Positions 1 through 7,578 of a stretch of 16,977 nt of DNA are shown here, one piece after another; the stretch's first letter is position 1, and each line of letters begins with the position of its first letter. The DNA comes from Temnopleurus reevesii (Eukaryota > Echinodermata > Echinoidea > Temnopleuroida > Temnopleuridae). Below the pieces are notes generated by a model. The model was not told where the DNA came from. It saw nothing but the letters and a program-made list of their open reading frames with translations, and ran no database searches. The stretch lies in assembly GCA_036244855.1 (NCBI GenBank), contig BQKZ01006811.1, forward strand, positions 18,206 through 35,182, given 5' to 3'. The translations under genes were made by a program, and so were the position numbers.

Positions 1-20
1 CCCCCCCCCCCCCCCCCCCC
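1..20. repeat. poly-C run at window edge
   Basis: Twenty consecutive C residues open the window (poly-G on the other strand). It may continue beyond the edge. It could be a true homopolymer tract able to form G-quadruplex or i-motif structures, or a sequencing or assembly edge effect. The bases that follow are ordinary AT-rich DNA. Confidence 0.8.
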
Positions 21-480
21 AGTTAAAGAAGAGACCCCCAAAAGCCTAGTTATCTTAGGGTTGATGCTTGCACAGCTTGCCCACTGCTTACAACTATAAC
101 TTAGCAAAGTGAGAATCTCAATTCCTATTGGATTTGCGCATGTGGAGGGTTTGGGGGAATAAAAGCTGTCTATTATGAAATGTGAATGTAGTTTGTTTTC
201 TCTCTTAATTATTATTAAAACAAGAATAGGTTTATTTTCCTACCATTTTTGGGGGACTCTACCATTACTTAATATGTACCTTTATGTTTGTTCATTCAGA
301 GAACATAATGGGTACTCTACATGTAGTACCAAAGTGATTTTGCGGAGTGTAAACAATGCAAATCACTGGTGTACTAGAAAGATATCTCGGCATGTTTCAC
401 GTTTAAAACACCCATAAAGGTGCATATTTTTAAAGCTATGTCAGAATACAGACTTGTTATCTTCATTCTTATCTTTATAG
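21..480 (+). other. intron end upstream of plus-strand terminal exon
   Basis: No coding segment is convincing here; the 80-residue frame at 175-417 has no composition bias or family likeness. The stretch ends in a good 3' splice site: a pyrimidine-rich run at about 459-478 followed by AG at 479-480, leading straight into GC-rich coding sequence. I read it as the last part of an intron whose 5' exon lies left of the window. Confidence 0.5.
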
Positions 481-661
481 CCTTTTATTTGGAACATGTG
501 GACCTGCCCAGTACCGCCTCCAAGGCCCGAACACCTGGTCCAAGGCAGCCGCAGAAGTCCGGAAAGTGACCGTCACAGGTCTAGCTCACTACTCTGTCCT
601 CAGCGTACTCTGGCTTCTCGTCATAATCATGATGTGCTTGCTACTTGTAATACTCTATTAG
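481..661 (+). CDS. terminal exon of a membrane protein, partial, family uncertain
   Basis: This is the last coding exon of a plus-strand gene. After the AG at 479-480, base 481 completes a split codon, and 59 codons run to TAG at 659-661. The GC-rich sequence stands out against AT-rich flanks. The peptide starts L-L-F-G-T-C-G-P-A-Q-Y-R-L, has a helical polar part with N-T-W-S-K-A-A-A-E-V-R-K-V-T, and ends in a strongly hydrophobic segment (V-L-S-V-L-W-L-L-V-I-I-M-M-C-L-L-L-V-I-L-Y) only a residue or so from the stop, as in tail-anchored or short-tailed membrane proteins. The A-x-x-x-V-R-K-x-x-x-x-G pattern before the membrane segment recalls the second half of CD225/dispanin proteins, but that is a weak guess. 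The longer upstream ATG frame at 496-744 is a shadow in another frame. The gene converges on the UNC80-like gene. Confidence 0.62.
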
Positions 662-1226
662 AGCCATTGTCAGTAGCAGATTGTGGATGCAGAGTTGCCA
701 ATCGTTCAGGAATATCTATGAGTTTAAGATTAGAATGTGAATAAGTATACAGCTGAACAAAAATGAGAGCAAACATGCCAACAATAGCTGAATTCTCAGC
801 CTTATGCTTGTGATGAAAGTCTTGAATTCATATGAAAATACACCTCATGCATTTTTCGAAATGGTTGAAATATATGTGAATGTCAAATTTCAGAACACTC
901 TAACCTATTGGCATGCCAATTGGCATGAGACACGGTTGGCATAGCTGCTTTTGAAATGTTGATCACATATATCAATTTATAGTTTACCTTGCTGATGGAT
1001 GGCTCAACAAAAATATATTTTATCATCAAGCTTTCACCCAAAACAACACATTTTGTTCAGTCGTTTTGCTCTTTAAATTCTAATAACTAGCCAAATGAAT
1101 ACTAGTATCACAAAATGTTGGCATGTATACTGGAATTTGATGATTAAGCCATGACAGGCACTTGGGTGGTTTTGGAAATTCCTGTATTGCACTCTTATCT
1201 TCTGATCTTTAATAAGTTGATCCTCA
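662..1226 (+). other. probable 3' UTR, no gene seen
   Basis: AT-rich sequence after the stop at 661, with no coding signal on either strand. The first AATAAA I find on the plus strand is at 1317-1322, which would give a 3' UTR of roughly 650 nt and place the poly(A) signal inside a repeat element. The only structure noted is a nested palindrome at 908-927. Confidence 0.35.
908..927. repeat. overlapping palindromes TTGGCATGCCAA / CATGCCAATTGGCATG
   Basis: Bases 912-927 form a perfect 16-bp palindrome, and 908-919 form a perfect 12-bp palindrome that overlaps it, so TTGGCATG occurs twice 12 bp apart. A third TTGGCAT follows at about 936. Possibly a cluster of protein-binding half-sites in the 3' UTR; possibly chance. 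Confidence 0.5.
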
Positions 1227-1398
1227 AATACAGTCAAACCTTGTGATAACAAAGTCCTTGGGACCGGAGTAATTATCTCTTTATCTCGAAACCTTGTTAT
1301 ATCAAGCCCAAAATACAATAAAATACAAAGAGAAAACTACCCTGTTGTAATGAGATCTTGTTACATCAGTGTTCTTTATAACAGGGTTGGAATGTATT
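1227..1398. mobile_element. foldback/MITE-like element with AATACA..AACC..TGT.ATAA ends
   Basis: The left end (AATACAGTCAAACCTTGTGA) matches the reverse complement of the right end (AATACATTCCAACCCTGTTA) with few mismatches. The interior repeats the theme of ..CCTTGTTATATCAAG.. in several places. Length is 172 bp with no coding capacity. Sequences of the 'AACCTTGTTATAAC' kind are common non-autonomous DNA-transposon ends in invertebrate genomes, from general knowledge. I could not settle a target-site duplication. Confidence 0.6.
1317..1322 (+). terminator. candidate poly(A) signal AATAAA for the left gene
   Basis: First AATAAA found downstream of the stop at 661 on the plus strand. It lies within the foldback element at 1227-1398, so use of this site would mean a transposon supplied the 3' end. 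In AT-rich DNA such hexamers arise easily by chance. Confidence 0.22.
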
Positions 1399-1526
1399 AG
1401 GGTGTAATTTTATATCAGACATGAAATTATCGGAAAATGCACTTGCCAATTTCGCCTATCTGTATTGCCTTTAAAGAATTTGAATTGTAATATTGATATG
1501 AATTTGTCGAATACAAATTTACCTGT

Positions 1527-1785
1527 GGGATCGTCATGGTGTAGTGGTCCTGACTGTCGCCTTTTAATTAGATGCCCACACTTGGAGTCCTACCCATGGT
1601 GTTAATTTCCTACAGCAAAAAATCATCCACATTGTGCTGCACCCAGCTCAGGTGAGGGCTATTCATTCCTTGAAATGTTTTAGCAATGGCTAAAGCCAGG
1701 GTAATAATTATAAGAAAGTGCCTTGAGCACTCTCCAGAGTCCATACATGCGCTCTATAAATTGCATGTATCATTTTGTTATTATA
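1527..1785 (+). mobile_element. tRNA-derived SINE, near full length
   Basis: The head resembles a tRNA 5' half: GGGATCGTCATGGTGTAGTGG holds an A-box-like TGGTGTAGTGG, and a weak B-box-like stretch follows near 1585 (CTTGGAGTCCTACC). The body (ATCCACATTGTGCTGCACCC, then AGCCAGGGTAATAATTATAA) and tail (GTGCCTTGAGCACTCTCCAG, then GCTCTATAAATTGCATGTAT and a T/A-rich end) are a composite I recognise from marine deuterostome genomes. It is transcribed by RNA polymerase III when active, with no protein encoded. The B box is decayed, so this copy is probably old. The same tail recurs at 9643-9715. Flanking duplications are not clear. Confidence 0.75.
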
Positions 1786-1789
1786 AGTG

Positions 1790-2329
1790 TTAAAAGTTCA
1801 CCATGCAATGCAGTTTGTTTCAATACTTTTTAAACTTGTTTTATACTTTTGTAATATTTTTTAGCCATTCTAATATCTGACCCAAAGATGGATCTACACA
1901 ACTGCTTAAAGAATTTGGTAATTGTTATTCACAATGAGCTGTGGTGCTTGCTTGCTCTCAAAGAAGCTGATTTAAACAAAAACTTTGAATTTGTAATTTG
2001 TACAACATGTTTTGTCAAAAGGGCAATTCCATTCATTGTTCAACCTTTTGGTATGTCCGACAACACTTTCTCCTATTTTACTTCACTTTATGAACTACAG
2101 TTCTTAAGCCATGCTAATTTTAACGTATTCCATCTTGTAAAATCAGATATAGACATTGAAAATAAAATATTCAGGAAGACCCATTTGTAGGGTCAAAAGG
2201 TACATAATTGATGGGATTGCCCATAAAAGTATCATTGACGCAATCTAAGAGTGATGTTTCTCACAACTAAACCCAAATGGTATTTAAGATGTTATGAAAT
2301 ATCTTGACCCTAAATAGATTGAAATGAAT
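1790..2329. other. AT-rich intergenic DNA, no feature
   Basis: The 100-codon frame at 1888-2190 (+) has no recognised motif, AT-driven composition (many F, I, N, K) and no splice or start context beyond a chance ATG. I see no other structure. Confidence 0.4.
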
Positions 2330-2337
2330 GCACATCC

Positions 2338-2519
2338 AGAGATGCCAACTATTCCGGAATATGCACAAGGTGTATTTTCATTTGAATAGGTTTTCATTAG
2401 AAATGAATGGCTAAGATTGTGTTTATTATTTTTATGTAAGCTCTCACCTTTGTTTAGGTGTTGTGTTAATAACATTTTAATTTTTACCTTTTGCATTTTC
2501 CGGAATGGTCGGCATCTCT
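2338..2519. mobile_element. hAT-like MITE, 182 bp, with perfect 8-bp target-site duplication
   Basis: Terminal inverted repeats begin AGAGATGCC at each end and extend about 35 bp (left AGAGATGCCAACTATTCCGG, right in reverse complement AGAGATGCCGACCATTCCGG, then A.ATGCA.AAGGT). The element is flanked by a perfect direct repeat GCACATCC at 2330-2337 and 2520-2527. An 8-bp duplication with a (C)AGAG end is the pattern of hAT-superfamily non-autonomous elements. There is no transposase; it would depend on one in trans. The frame at 2284-2535 (-) is only its shadow. Confidence 0.82.
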
Positions 2520-2529
2520 GCACATCCCA

Positions 2530-3639
2530 TTTCAATTGATAGAGTATATTTTTTTTTGTGCAGATTCAATATTGTTGAACTGCATATCAATATTGCTAAA
2601 ATGAAATCATCATTGTGGTTTACTCACATAGTGCCCAAGTAACAGTGCAACACCTTCTGTGCCTTAATATTTTTAATTTCTTCTTCATATTCTGCATGTC
2701 TTATTTGGTACTTGTCTTATTGTTTCATGTTGAATGTTTTATGGAGATTTAATGATTCTCGTGCAATGTAAGAGAATAATATTGTAAAAAATCTTTAATA
2801 CCAAGCAATGCAAATGTAAGATATTTTTGTAACATTTATAATTATTCTTTTAGAGCAACAGAGTTATGCCAATTTTTTAGCTCCTCTATGAACAGTTGCT
2901 CTTTCAAAATCTTTTAATCTGTTATTGTTATAGTTTCAATGAAAAGAATGGTAAAGATATTCTATAAAATCATGTGAGGAATATTCACTATTTAAATGAT
3001 TTGTCTTATATCTTCTTCTATTCTTTTGATTTGATAAAATTACTTTATAGCAGGACATTTTCATTTAGCTAATTCTTTAGCGGTTTGCTACTTTCTCACG
3101 GTGTGAAATTTGTAGTTGCATCCATGATGACTGAAATCACACTCCGGGTCCTTACTTTCAAGGAAGCAGAAAGGGATCACAGCTATCAAAACTGCATGTT
3201 AATGCTTTTAAAGTGCCAACAAATTTATAGAATAATGTAAAATTAGAAAAAAAATCTATGTATCATGCATTTATTACAGCAAAAATATTACACTGAATCA
3301 CCAAAAAGTCAACGAAAAAACGTTTTGCTGAGGTGTCTCGTGAGCAGTTAGGACTTTTTGAGCAGCATGTACAGTGTTCTTCAATGGATTATTGAAAGAA
3401 AATTAAGGTAACAATTTTACAGGTTGTAAATTAGCAGTTAGACTCATTTTACTGCAAAAAAATATGAAAATAAACTCCCACAAAAATTTCCTGCTATGCA
3501 GTATCTTTTCATTATTTTCATTAAAAATATGTTTTCTTTCGTTGCCCTGTGCATAGAAGACATCGTTTGAATATACATTGTAATGTTAATTTAAATAAAG
3601 AAATCATTTGTAAGAGAAATCAGAATTATTACTAGTTTT
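2530..3639. other. AT-rich intergenic DNA, minor hairpins only
   Basis: No coding segment found. Two weak inverted repeats were seen, around 3091-3165 (CGGTGTGAAATTT against CCGGAGTGTGATTTC) and 3302-3361 (CAAAAAGTC against GACTTTTTG). Both are short, and I do not assign a role. Confidence 0.4.
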
Positions 3640-3642
3640 TAA

Positions 3643-3870
3643 AGGCTGACTCACGTCTTTGCGTTTATAACAAGCATCTACCAGCCTTTCAATAAGCTTT
3701 GTGAATGCAGAAATACAGAGAGAAAACCGATGTTGAACCCGTTCTTCCAGCACTCAACATAAGCACACGTTAGCGTCTGGTAAGCTATGTTCCTACATAT
3801 TTCTGCATTCGTGGAGCATAATAAATGTTGGGCAGACATTGGCTATATATACAAAGGTGTGAGTCAGCCT
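3643..3870. mobile_element. foldback MITE, 228 bp, TAA target site (PIF/Harbinger-like)
   Basis: The ends AGGCTGACTCACGTCTTTG and, in reverse complement, AGGCTGACTCACACCTTTG differ at two positions. The inverted symmetry continues inward: TGAATGCAGAAATA near 3700 pairs with TATTTCTGCATTC near 3798, so most of the element could fold into one hairpin. Flanks are TAA at 3640-3642 and 3871-3873. A 3-bp TWA duplication is typical of PIF/Harbinger elements. It has no coding capacity. Confidence 0.75.
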
Positions 3871-3985
3871 TAACAAATCAATTAATTCATATTGTATTAC
3901 AACCAAAGAATAAAAGAATCATCAAACCATGAATATCTTAATTAATAAGTGTTTTATTTTTAGGAAGGTGATGTCATAATCTTTA

Positions 3986-4115
3986 AGCCCCAGTCACATA
4001 GAGGCCCAAACCAACATGAAAGAACACGACTCCTTGTTTAGTTCACAGTTAACTGTCTCTGAACAAAGAATTGTGTTGAGTCGTGCTCAGTCAGGGCTTC
4101 TGTGTGGCTGGAGCA
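3986..4115. mobile_element. foldback MITE, 130 bp, TTA target site
   Basis: The left arm GCCCCAGTCACATAGAGGCCC pairs with the right arm, whose reverse complement reads GCTCCAGCCACACAGAAGCCC. Inner parts also pair (AACACGACTC with GAGTCGTGCT), and the centre is the perfect palindrome ACAGTTAACTGT. TTA flanks both sides (3983-3985 and 4116-4118). The whole unit is close to a perfect hairpin. It sits about 115 bp from the previous element and may belong to the same TWA-targeting superfamily. Non-autonomous. Confidence 0.72.
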
Positions 4116-4201
4116 TTACATACAAGGTAGATTCACATTAGTTACTGCACATTGAATAAAGAAAATTTGATAAAATACAATTTACATAATACAACATTTT
4201 A

Positions 4202-4221
4202 TGCTACATGTACATGTAGCA
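4202..4221. repeat. perfect 20-bp palindrome TGCTACATGTACATGTAGCA
   Basis: Each half is the reverse complement of the other with no spacer. The core ACATGTACATGT also recurs in shorter form elsewhere in the window (for example near 316 and 14549), so it may reflect a local sequence preference rather than a binding site. Confidence 0.6.
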
Positions 4222-5233
4222 ATTACATTCCCCCAACGTTATCCACATTGTTAGACACAAATAAACAAGTGCAATGTAATAATATTCACATTATACAATA
4301 ATGCATTTTAATAGATGTGTTGTAAAGTATTTTGGTGATTTCCACAACAGCCAAATCATGATTCATCATACTAAATAATTACAGACTATTCATTCAATAA
4401 TTAACCTTAATAACGCTGATACTAAGAATGACTTAAATTCCAGTAAATGACAGTTTTCACATCCAGTCTGTAAAGAAAATGGGAACCATCTTTATTTTTG
4501 CAGCCTTCGTTTAAAAACTACTAGTCTAGATTTCAGAATTGGTTAATGAACATGAAAGTTGTGGATTTGAATGCAGTGAAAAATACCAACTAACATAGGT
4601 AATACTTTGGTATACATACAATTTTGTTTGATAATACGGTTAACTTTATGGATAGAATCGCTATCATCCCCACATGTTCCAAGTCATAGTAAAAAAAAAA
4701 AAAAAAGTTGTGTATCAATTCCACTAGGAAGCTTGTGATAAAGCAATTAACGTTTAAAAAATCACTATTGTTTGTGTATAGTTAAATTCATCATGATTTT
4801 TAACATTTCAAAAGATGGAGGTTGGCAAAATTATCTTGTTAGATTGCAAAATCTAGTTATATCATAACTAATTCAAATCCCACCGCTGCCACCATAATAA
4901 CAAACAATGATCATTAAAGGTAATGGTTTGATGAAACAAAAATATTATATATTTTCAAATTAAGCAGTGATCACAAATTGTTTACCTGGTTTTAAAGCCT
5001 ATACATAGTTATGATAAAAATTAAACCATCTTTGATACATGGGATATATATCAGAACCTGGAAATCTTACCAATATTTTTTACCTTTTACCTATCAAATT
5101 TCAGCAAACTAATTTTTTACAAAATATTACAAATAATTGTGAGAAAAAAGCAAAAAGTGCTTAGGTTTAATGTAACGAGAAAAATCAGAAATAAAAGGTC
5201 TACACCCACTACTTATTTTCCCCATCATGAGAA

Positions 5234-5259
5234 GAACTTCAACAAAGAACTTCAACAAA
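5234..5259. repeat. 13-bp tandem duplication
   Basis: GAACTTCAACAAA occurs twice in direct tandem. This is a short replication-slippage type repeat in intergenic DNA with no assigned function. Confidence 0.8.
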
Positions 5260-5859
5260 ATTTAAATTGTAATCATCCATTTTGGAATAATGGTCTCAAC
5301 ATTAGTCTCTAACTAGAATAATTTTGGCTTGGCACTACTGAATGACAATTTAATAAAGTAATGTTGTTCATTCAAATTTGATAATGCCTAAACAACGCGC
5401 TATTATGCCATGATTACACTGTTTTGCGCAAAGGAATAATTATGGAAAAAACTCTGAGATCATGATTTAAAACAAATAATGGTTTCCAATGCTAGTCTAA
5501 TAGCAAAAATAAACCATTCAATTAAATTTGGACTCCTGATATATTTTTTATGATTTTCCTCTCAGATATTCATTATTATTTGTATAATGTTTCATTAATT
5601 TAGCAAAGTAACCTTGTGTACATATCATCTTAAACACCAAATACAAGGTCAGTCTAGAAAACTATCTCCTTTTTCCACATTTCAATATCACAACAGGAAT
5701 GCAATATCCCCAAATTAATTCTTCAATTTACATCAATAGGCATATTTAGAAACAAAGTGCTTTTTGTGATACAAATCTATGAAGTAGCATGATGAATAAA
5801 TACATCTGTATATTTATATTCACAGTTCAATAAAATGTGCTTACTGTTATCAATGAACA

Positions 5860-5865
5860 TTTATT
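5860..5865 (-). terminator. possible poly(A) signal for the minus-strand gene
   Basis: AATAAA on the minus strand (TTTATT on plus). It is the first canonical hexamer I find downstream of the stop codon at 7579-7581, implying a 3' UTR of about 1.7 kb that would contain all the terminal-exon copies. Variant signals nearer the stop cannot be excluded. Confidence 0.22.
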
Positions 5866-6337
5866 TTGTTACATATATATATTATATACTCTTTATCTAC
5901 AATATATATATCTGATATCTTTGAATGTATTTTGGCATGCAATTATTGAAAAATACTTTTTAATATGTCCTTCAATCGTTGTCTACTCACTGATTTTACA
6001 CAAACGAAATTGATGAAGAATTACAGGTTCAGTAGCTAAATAATTTGAAGGGCTATAGAGAATGGGTCAGTATATGAATATACAATGACACTCGAGGAAG
6101 AGGGTAAATCTATTTGCAACAAATGGACTTTAAATGATACCATCATCCAGAATTGAACAAATAATCTGGAGTTGAGCGTACATGTATATTAATTTAGATT
6201 GTCCAAATGAAACAAAACAACAATATATTTGTGAATGCATGAAGAACTTTAGTTTCACTTGGAAACGTGCAACCATTACTTTCCAAAACAATTTTCTAAT
6301 AAATACATGACGGTATATACAGGCTATTTCTACATAA

Positions 6338-6530
6338 TCTTGTTGATGTTTGACAACCGATGGTTAAGGTTTGAAACCCTTATTGTCTTCCTACATATTT
6401 TGCACCAAGCAACGACGACACCCTCTTCTTCAGNTCTTGTTGATGTTTGACAACCGATGGTTAAGGTTTGAAACCCTTATTGTCTTCCTACATATTTTGC
6501 ACCAAGCAACGACGACACCCTCTTCTTCAG
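6338..6530. repeat. perfect 96-bp direct duplication around a single N
   Basis: Bases 6338-6433 and 6435-6530 are identical over 96 bp, and the only base between them is an N at 6434. Identical sequence on both sides of a one-base gap is what an assembler leaves when two overlapping contig ends are joined but not merged. The frames at 6259-6450 and 6371-6625 are products of this duplication, not genes. Confidence 0.92.
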
Positions 6531-6872
6531 AGTCCCACAAGCACAGTTTTGTATTGGTTATGTTAGTTTGTACAAAACATGCAGATCAAATGGATTTTTC
6601 TATCCTCGACCGTGACTTTTTATGATCCCATAGTACCGAATTTCTGTTGGATAAACTCAATTTGTCCTAGACACGTGAGGGTTCTGTAGTAGCTGTTCCT
6701 CTCCTGCCAAGTCCTATATGATAGGAATATGATCTGGCAAATGCTATTTGGCACATTCTTAAAAAACTTAATTTGCAGGACAAAGCATACTTTCTCCACT
6801 GTAGTTTGTCAGGATTTCCATAGCTACAAATTTGAGTTGGATAACCTCTATTAATACACAAAGATACTGTTC

Positions 6873-6917
6873 CTAATCACGTTTATCTTCAGTCGATATT
6901 GTTCCACTCCCATCCTT
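6873..6917 (-). pseudogene. copy 3 of the C-terminal coding segment
   Basis: Reading the minus strand, AAG at 6915-6917 starts K-D-G-S-G-T-I-S-T-E-D-K-R-D followed by TAG. It matches copy 2 (K-D-G-R-G-S-T-I-S-T-E-D-T-H-V, TAG) residue by residue apart from one missing codon and the last few positions, so the frame and the stop are kept. The PDZ-type ending is lost here (K-R-D). The nearest upstream AG that I checked is not in the phase needed for splicing from exon G. Probably a relic. Confidence 0.5.
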
Positions 6918-7104
6918 AACCAAGTGACTACAGGAACCGGGTAGCACCGGCAAAAAGTCTATGGGAATATCAGGATTCAGTAGTCGATGGGTTAATAATT
7001 CAATAATTGACAAACCTTCTTACACAACATCTAGATGCTGCCTGCTCTCCTGTACATTGCACCAATGTTCTGTTCTGTGACTGTTTGTCTATTCAGGTGT
7101 GATT

Positions 7105-7375
7105 GGGGACTGGTTGGAACTGACCACAACATTGTCAATTTAAGCATTGAACGCCTTGAAGAAGCGCCTGCTGGAATACTCCCCAGGGAGTGGAAATTGC
7201 GTATACATAGTATGCTTGGAGGCTTGAATCCAATTAACCGGGTTAATAATAGCTCTATGTTATTGCAGGGCCCGCTGGGAGAATAAAGATAATAATTTGT
7301 ATTCATAAAGCACCTTTTCGTAAGATTCAAAGGAGAACGGTTCAATGAACTGAAGCGGCTACTCTGGGTAAATAA
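7105..7375. mobile_element. SINE-like repeat fragment between exon copies
   Basis: The passage from about 7105 (ATTGGGGACTGGTTGG), through TACTCCCCAGGGAGTGG and GGCTTGAATCCAATTAACC, to AATAATTTGTATTCATAAAG and AAGGAGAACGGTTCAATG has the look of a dispersed short repeat I associate with marine deuterostome genomes. No tRNA head is visible and the ends are unclear. It separates copies 2 and 3 of the exon duplication. The frames at 7031-7345 (-) and 7035-7286 (+) arise inside it and are not genes. Confidence 0.4.
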
Positions 7376-7441
7376 GACACATTAATATAATTATTATTGT
7401 ATTTGTAGTCTCGAAGCTACACGTTTGAGCAAAATAATCTC

Positions 7442-7506
7442 CTAAACATGTGTATCTTCAGTGGATATTGTCGATCCCCTCCCATCCTTGCTGCCAGCCT
7501 GCTCTC
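7442..7506 (-). pseudogene. copy 2 of the C-terminal segment; possible alternative last exon
   Basis: On the minus strand, an AG at 7507-7508 (tgtac-AG) is followed by two bases and then E-Q-A-G-S-K-D-G-R-G-S-T-I-S-T-E-D-T-H-V and TAG at 7442-7444. The phase (two bases completing the codon begun by exon G) is the same as for the regular terminal exon, and the end is again D-T-H-V. Against use: the region before this AG is purine-rich, not pyrimidine-rich, and an in-frame TAA lies just upstream. It could be an alternative exon or a relic whose frame has survived. Confidence 0.35.
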
Positions 7507-7578
7507 CTGTACATTACCGACGTTCTGTTCTGTGACTGTCTGTAGTCTTGTAGATACACGTTTGAGCAAAGCAGCCAC

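Larger units (their letters stand above)
4119..6337. other. long AT-rich intergenic region, no gene seen
   Basis: Over 2 kb with no supported exon on either strand. Contents noted: a 20-bp palindrome at 4202-4221, a run of 16 A at 4691-4706, a 13-bp tandem pair at 5234-5259, and a loose direct similarity between 5266-5295 and 5479-5508 (AATAATGGT.T..A...TAGTCT). On the minus strand AATAAA occurs at 5860-5865, the first I find downstream of the UNC80-like stop. Confidence 0.4.
6610..7577 (-). repeat. decayed tandem copies of the UNC80-like terminal exon
   Basis: On the minus strand the 3' half of the terminal exon (from CACAAATTTGTAGCC through the stop) recurs downstream. Copy 2 covers about 7395-7555 and is clearly similar (ACAGACAGTCACAGA, then GATACACATGTTTAG, then CTCAAACGTGTAGC). 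Copy 3 runs about 6820-7091 and is split by a ~118-bp insertion at 6918-7036. Fragments of the segment head (TATCCAAC.CAAATTTGTAGC.ATGG) recur at about 6801-6845 and, weaker, at 6620-6660. The unit is about 160 bp. Between copies 2 and 3 lies a further repeat at about 7105-7375. Confidence 0.72.

Noticed and set aside
1527..1600. Possible tRNA gene
   Set aside because: Only the A-box half is tRNA-like; there is no acceptor stem or proper anticodon arm, and it runs into a SINE body and tail.
1888..2190. 100-codon plus-strand frame
   Set aside because: AT-driven composition, no recognisable motif, no splice or regulatory context; consistent with chance in AT-rich DNA.
5266..5508. Possible tandem duplication with ~213-bp spacing
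   Set aside because: Similarity is limited to about 30 bp with several mismatches and does not extend convincingly.
4119..6337. Search for a further exon or non-coding RNA gene
   Set aside because: No GC-rich, phase-consistent segment or RNA-family signature was seen on either strand; only short repeats.
6259..6625. Two plus-strand frames sharing the same peptide
   Set aside because: They share sequence only because of the 96-bp duplication at the N, likely an assembly artefact.
7031..7345. 104-codon minus-strand frame and 83-codon plus-strand frame
   Set aside because: Both lie in a SINE-like repeat; only the last ~20 minus-strand codons match exon copy 3, in a frame that hits TAG early.
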